This document shows, in pieces, positions 61,455 through 64,000 of a DNA stretch of 64,000 nt (its first letter is position 1; each line of letters opens with the position of its first letter). The notes under the pieces were generated by a model, which did no database searches, was not told where the DNA came from, and worked only from the letters and a program-made list of their open reading frames with translations. The DNA is from Azotobacter bryophylli (lineage in GTDB: Bacteria > Pseudomonadota > Gammaproteobacteria > Pseudomonadales > Pseudomonadaceae), in contig NZ_JBHRSJ010000017.1 of assembly GCF_042643485.1 (NCBI RefSeq), positions 62,001-126,000 of the forward strand, read 5' to 3'. The position numbers and the translations under genes are program-made.

Positions 61455-62096
61455 TCAAGCGACATAGTCCGGCTGGTTGTTCGGGGCCGCCTTCTGGAAC
61501 GCAGGCTGTGCCTGGCAGTGCCGGTAGACGGACATGACGCGCTCGTAGGACTCCAGCTCGCAGCCCATGCGCAGGGCATTGGCCACCTGCGGCACCAAGC
61601 AGCAGTCGGCCAGGGTCGGCGTTTCGCCGAAGCAGTAGGGCCCCCGGCCGTGGCGGACCAGCAGGGCCTCGACCGCGCCCAGGCCCTCGGCGACCCAGTG
61701 CCTGTACCAGGCCGACTTCTGCTCGTCGGTGACGCCCAGGACCTTCTGCAGATAGCCCAGCACCCGCAGGTTGTTGATCGGGTGGATGTCGCAGGCGATC
61801 AGATTGGCGATCTCCAGCACCCGGGCGCGGGCCAGGGCGTCCTCGGGGATCAGCCGCGGCTCGGGATGCCTGGCATCCAGGTAGTCGATGATCGCCAGCG
61901 ACTGGCCGAGGGCGGTGCCATCCTCCTCCACCAGCAGCGGCACGCTGCCAGCGGGGTTGAGCGCGCGGTACTCGGCCGAGCGCTGCTCACCCGCCCGCAG
62001 GTTGACCCCGTGGTGCTCGTAGTCCAGCCCCTTCAGGGCGAGGGCGATGCGTACCCGGTAGGAGGTGGAGCTGTTGAAGAAGTTGTAGAGCTGCAT
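61455..62096 (-). CDS. Maleylpyruvate isomerase (GST zeta type, NagL/MhbI-like)
   Basis: 213 residues. Glutathione S-transferase fold of the zeta class: N-terminal SSTSYRVRIALALKGLDYE (glutathione site, 9-27), then LVEEDGTALGQSLAIIDYLD, and the C-terminal helical domain (PTLADCCLVPQVANA). It turns maleylpyruvate into fumarylpyruvate with glutathione as cofactor; maleylacetoacetate isomerase is the close alternative, excluded by the neighbours rather than by a residue. Stops 55 bp before the hydroxylase start. Confidence 0.87.
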   Translation of the reverse strand: MQLYNFFNSSTSYRVRIALALKGLDYEHHGVNLRAGEQRSAEYRALNPAGSVPLLVEEDGTALGQSLAIIDYLDARHPEPRLIPEDALARARVLEIANLIACDIHPINNLRVLGYLQKVLGVTDEQKSAWYRHWVAEGLGAVEALLVRHGRGPYCFGETPTLADCCLVPQVANALRMGCELESYERVMSVYRHCQAQPAFQKAAPNNQPDYVA

Positions 62097-62115
62097 TCTG
62101 CGTTCCTACCTTTCC

Positions 62116-63498
62116 TTAAGAGAGTTGCGGGGCGTTCTGGCCCACCGGCGCCTCCGCCGCGGCCCTGCGATAACGCAGCCCCATGAAGAAGATCGCCATG
62201 GCGGCCAACAGCGCCGGCAGCATCAGCAGGGTGAAGATGTCGTCGAAGCCCATGCCCAGACCGAGCATCAGGCCGCCGCCCAGGCTACCGGTGACCGCGC
62301 CGATGCGGCCGACGCCGTGGGCCCAGCTGACGCCGGTGGCGCGGCTGGCGGTCGGATAGAACGACGCGGCCAGGGCGTTGGCGCCCACCTGCGAGCCGCT
62401 GACGCACACGCCCATGCCGGCCACGCAGACGATCAGGATCGTGTAGTGGTCGTAGTACTGGCCGATGCCGAACAGGAACACGGCGCCGGCGGCGTAGGCC
62501 ACCATCAGGACCCTGTAGGGGTCGAGACGGTCCATGCTCGCGCCCAGGCCGATGGCGCCCAGGGTGCCGCCGATCTGGAACATCGCGCTGATCAGCGCCG
62601 CCTGGCTGAGATCCAGGCCGGTGTCCTTGATCAGGGTCGGCAGCCAGCTGGTCATCATGTAGATGATCAGCAGGCTCATGAAGAACGAAGTCCAGAGCAT
62701 CAGGGTGCCGCGGCGCAGCATGCTGCCGAGGATCAGGCGGATCGGCGAAGCTCCGGTTTTGGCGTCATGCGGACCGTCCTGGATGTGGAAGCTGCCGTTC
62801 CAGTCTGCCGGCAGCAGCGCGATGCGCCCGAGGATGCGGGCGATGCGCGCGCCGCTGGCCTTGCGCTGGACCAGGAAGCGCGCCGACTCGGGCAGCAGCA
62901 GGATCAGCAGCGGCAGCAACGCCAGCGGCAGGATGCCGCCCATCAGCAGGATGCTGCGCCAGCCGAACATCGGCACCAGTTGCGCCGCCACCACGCCGCC
63001 GAGTGCGGAGCCGAGGGTGAAGCCGCAGAACATGCTGGTGACCATCAGCGAACGGCGCCGCTGCGGGCAGTATTCGGAGGTCAGCGTAATGGCGTTGGGC
63101 ATCGCCCCGCCCAGGCCCAGGCCGGTGAGGAAACGCATCAGGGCCAGCGTTTCGACGCTGTCGGTGTAGGCGGCGGCCAGGCTCCAGCCTCCGAAGAACA
63201 GAACCGAGAAGGCCAGTACCGTCTTGCGCCCGAAGCGATCGGCCAGCGGGCCGGCGATGAAGGCGCCGAACATGAGGCCGAGCAGGGCGGCGCCGAGCAC
63301 CGGATTGAGCTGGGCGGGGGTCAGCCCCCACTCGTCGCGCAGGGCCGGGGCGATGAAGCCGACCGCGGCGGTATCCAGCCCGTCGATGGCAGTAACCAGG
63401 AAACACAGCATCAGCACCAGCCACTGGAAGGGCGCGACCGGCTTGCTGTCGATGAAGTCCTGTACATCCACGCTATTTTTTTTGTCTGTGGAAGACAT
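62116..63498 (-). CDS. MFS aromatic acid transporter (AAHS family)
   Basis: 460 residues, twelve membrane helices. Motif AIDGLDTAAVGFIAPAL in the first helix and GPLADRFGRK between helices 2 and 3 are the marks of aromatic acid:H+ symporters (PcaK, BenK, MhbT). Probably imports 3-hydroxybenzoate or gentisate across the inner membrane. Start ATG 63498 with AGGAG. Confidence 0.88.
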   Translation of the reverse strand: MSSTDKKNSVDVQDFIDSKPVAPFQWLVLMLCFLVTAIDGLDTAAVGFIAPALRDEWGLTPAQLNPVLGAALLGLMFGAFIAGPLADRFGRKTVLAFSVLFFGGWSLAAAYTDSVETLALMRFLTGLGLGGAMPNAITLTSEYCPQRRRSLMVTSMFCGFTLGSALGGVVAAQLVPMFGWRSILLMGGILPLALLPLLILLLPESARFLVQRKASGARIARILGRIALLPADWNGSFHIQDGPHDAKTGASPIRLILGSMLRRGTLMLWTSFFMSLLIIYMMTSWLPTLIKDTGLDLSQAALISAMFQIGGTLGAIGLGASMDRLDPYRVLMVAYAAGAVFLFGIGQYYDHYTILIVCVAGMGVCVSGSQVGANALAASFYPTASRATGVSWAHGVGRIGAVTGSLGGGLMLGLGMGFDDIFTLLMLPALLAAMAIFFMGLRYRRAAAEAPVGQNAPQLS

Positions 63499-63595
63499 GA
63501 GCACTCCTGAGGGCCGGCGCCAGGCGGCGACCACGGAATAATTGTTGGCAAATGAGAAAGGGCCGGCCAAGGCGGGCCGGCCCTGCACGCAAGGC

Positions 63596-64000
63596 TCAGA
63601 CGATGCGGACGTTCAGCTCGCCGAGGCCGTCCACGCCGCCGACCATCCGGTCGCCGGCCACGACCGGGCCGACGCCTTCCGGGGTGCCGGTCATGATCAG
63701 GTCGCCCGGCTTCAGCTCGAAGAAGCGCGACAGGTAGGCGATGGTCTCCGGTACCGACCAGATCAGCTTGTCGATATCGCTGCGCTGCTTGTCGGCTTCG
63801 TTGACCTGCAGCCAGATGCCGGCCTGGGTCGGATGGCCGATCAGGCTGGCCGGGTACAGCGGGGCGATCGGCGCGGACTGGTCGAAGGCCTTGCCGATTT
63901 CCCACGGCCGGCCCATCTCGCGCATCTTCATCTGCAGGTCGCGGCGGGTCATGTCCAGGCCCACGGCGTAGCCGAAGACGTGGTCGTTGGCCTCTTCCAG
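63596..64000 (-). CDS. Fumarylpyruvate hydrolase (FAH family), 3' part only
   Basis: Only the C-terminal 134 residues lie in the window; the start is beyond 64000. The FAH-family fold is clear: DHVFGYAVGLDMTRRDLQ, KLIWSVPETIAYLSRFFELK and GDLIMTGTPEGVGPV. It hydrolyses fumarylpyruvate to fumarate and pyruvate, the last step of the gentisate route. The gentisate 1,2-dioxygenase gene is expected upstream, outside the window. Confidence 0.9.
   Translation of the reverse strand: MEEANDHVFGYAVGLDMTRRDLQMKMREMGRPWEIGKAFDQSAPIAPLYPASLIGHPTQAGIWLQVNEADKQRSDIDKLIWSVPETIAYLSRFFELKPGDLIMTGTPEGVGPVVAGDRMVGGVDGLGELNVRIV

Overview
The window is high-GC and gene-dense. It looks like a chromosome piece from a member of the Pseudomonadaceae. 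The right-hand 39 kb (about 25.2-64 kb) keeps gene neighbourhoods known from Pseudomonas near the replication origin: nrdJ-znuA-zur-znuCB-lipoprotein-metNIQ, then sco-ctaB-ctaA-surf1-coxCABG, sulP-carbonic anhydrase, a LexA-controlled radical SAM gene, and prlC. The left 25 kb is a flagellar and chemotaxis block that does not look like the usual polar-flagellum cluster of Pseudomonas. Its order is MCP-cheY-cheZ-flhB-flhA-flhF-(flhG-like)-flhE-fliA, with CheY, CheZ, FlhB and FlhE closest in feel to enterobacterial proteins and an order like that of betaproteobacteria. My inference is a pseudomonad with a foreign-type, perhaps peritrichous, flagellar system, such as Azotobacter. The sequence alone does not prove the genus.

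Layout. 1-11.6 kb (+): 3' end of a chemoreceptor, cheY, cheZ, flhB, flhA, an oversized flhF, a reduced flhG-like gene that has lost its ATPase P-loop, flhE, fliA, and a YcgR/PilZ/HD-GYP fusion. 11.6-22.1 kb: flaG (-), a UDP-glucose dehydrogenase gene (+), a four-gene acylation set (left-handed beta-helix acyltransferase, unknown protein, KAS III, acyl carrier protein), a 1455-residue multidomain glycosyltransferase/methyltransferase (-), and a short flagellin fliC (-). The stretch from about 13.6 to 18.3 kb is clearly lower in GC than its surroundings. 22.5-25.2 kb (+): a motA/motB pair and an HDOD gene. Sigma-28-type promoters precede flaG and fliC, and a weaker one precedes the mot pair.

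25.3-33.8 kb: adenosylcobalamin-dependent ribonucleotide reductase (without the nrdJb partner known from Pseudomonas), zinc uptake (znuA divergent from zur-znuC-znuB around a Zur-box-like site), a small lipoprotein, and the methionine ABC importer metNIQ. 33.9-45.4 kb (mostly -): 5'-nucleotidase lipoprotein, zinc alcohol dehydrogenase, then the assembly factors and subunits of a caa3/aa3-type cytochrome c oxidase. 45.8-58.6 kb: conserved hypothetical gene, SulP transporter, beta-carbonic anhydrase, radical SAM gene, OsmC-like protein, small unknown, zinc-ribbon protein, oligopeptidase A, trifunctional PutA, gamma-carbonic-anhydrase-like protein. 58.6-64 kb (-): outer-membrane channel and a 3-hydroxybenzoate/gentisate pathway cluster (6-hydroxylase, maleylpyruvate isomerase, MFS aromatic acid transporter, fumarylpyruvate hydrolase cut by the window edge); the gentisate dioxygenase is expected just beyond 64 kb.

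The most interesting parts are the FlhF/FlhG/FlhE arrangement, the multidomain flagellin-modification enzyme with its acylation genes, the degenerate c-di-GMP fusion protein, and the junction next to the incomplete nrdJ locus. I saw no tRNA, rRNA, CRISPR array or intact insertion sequence.
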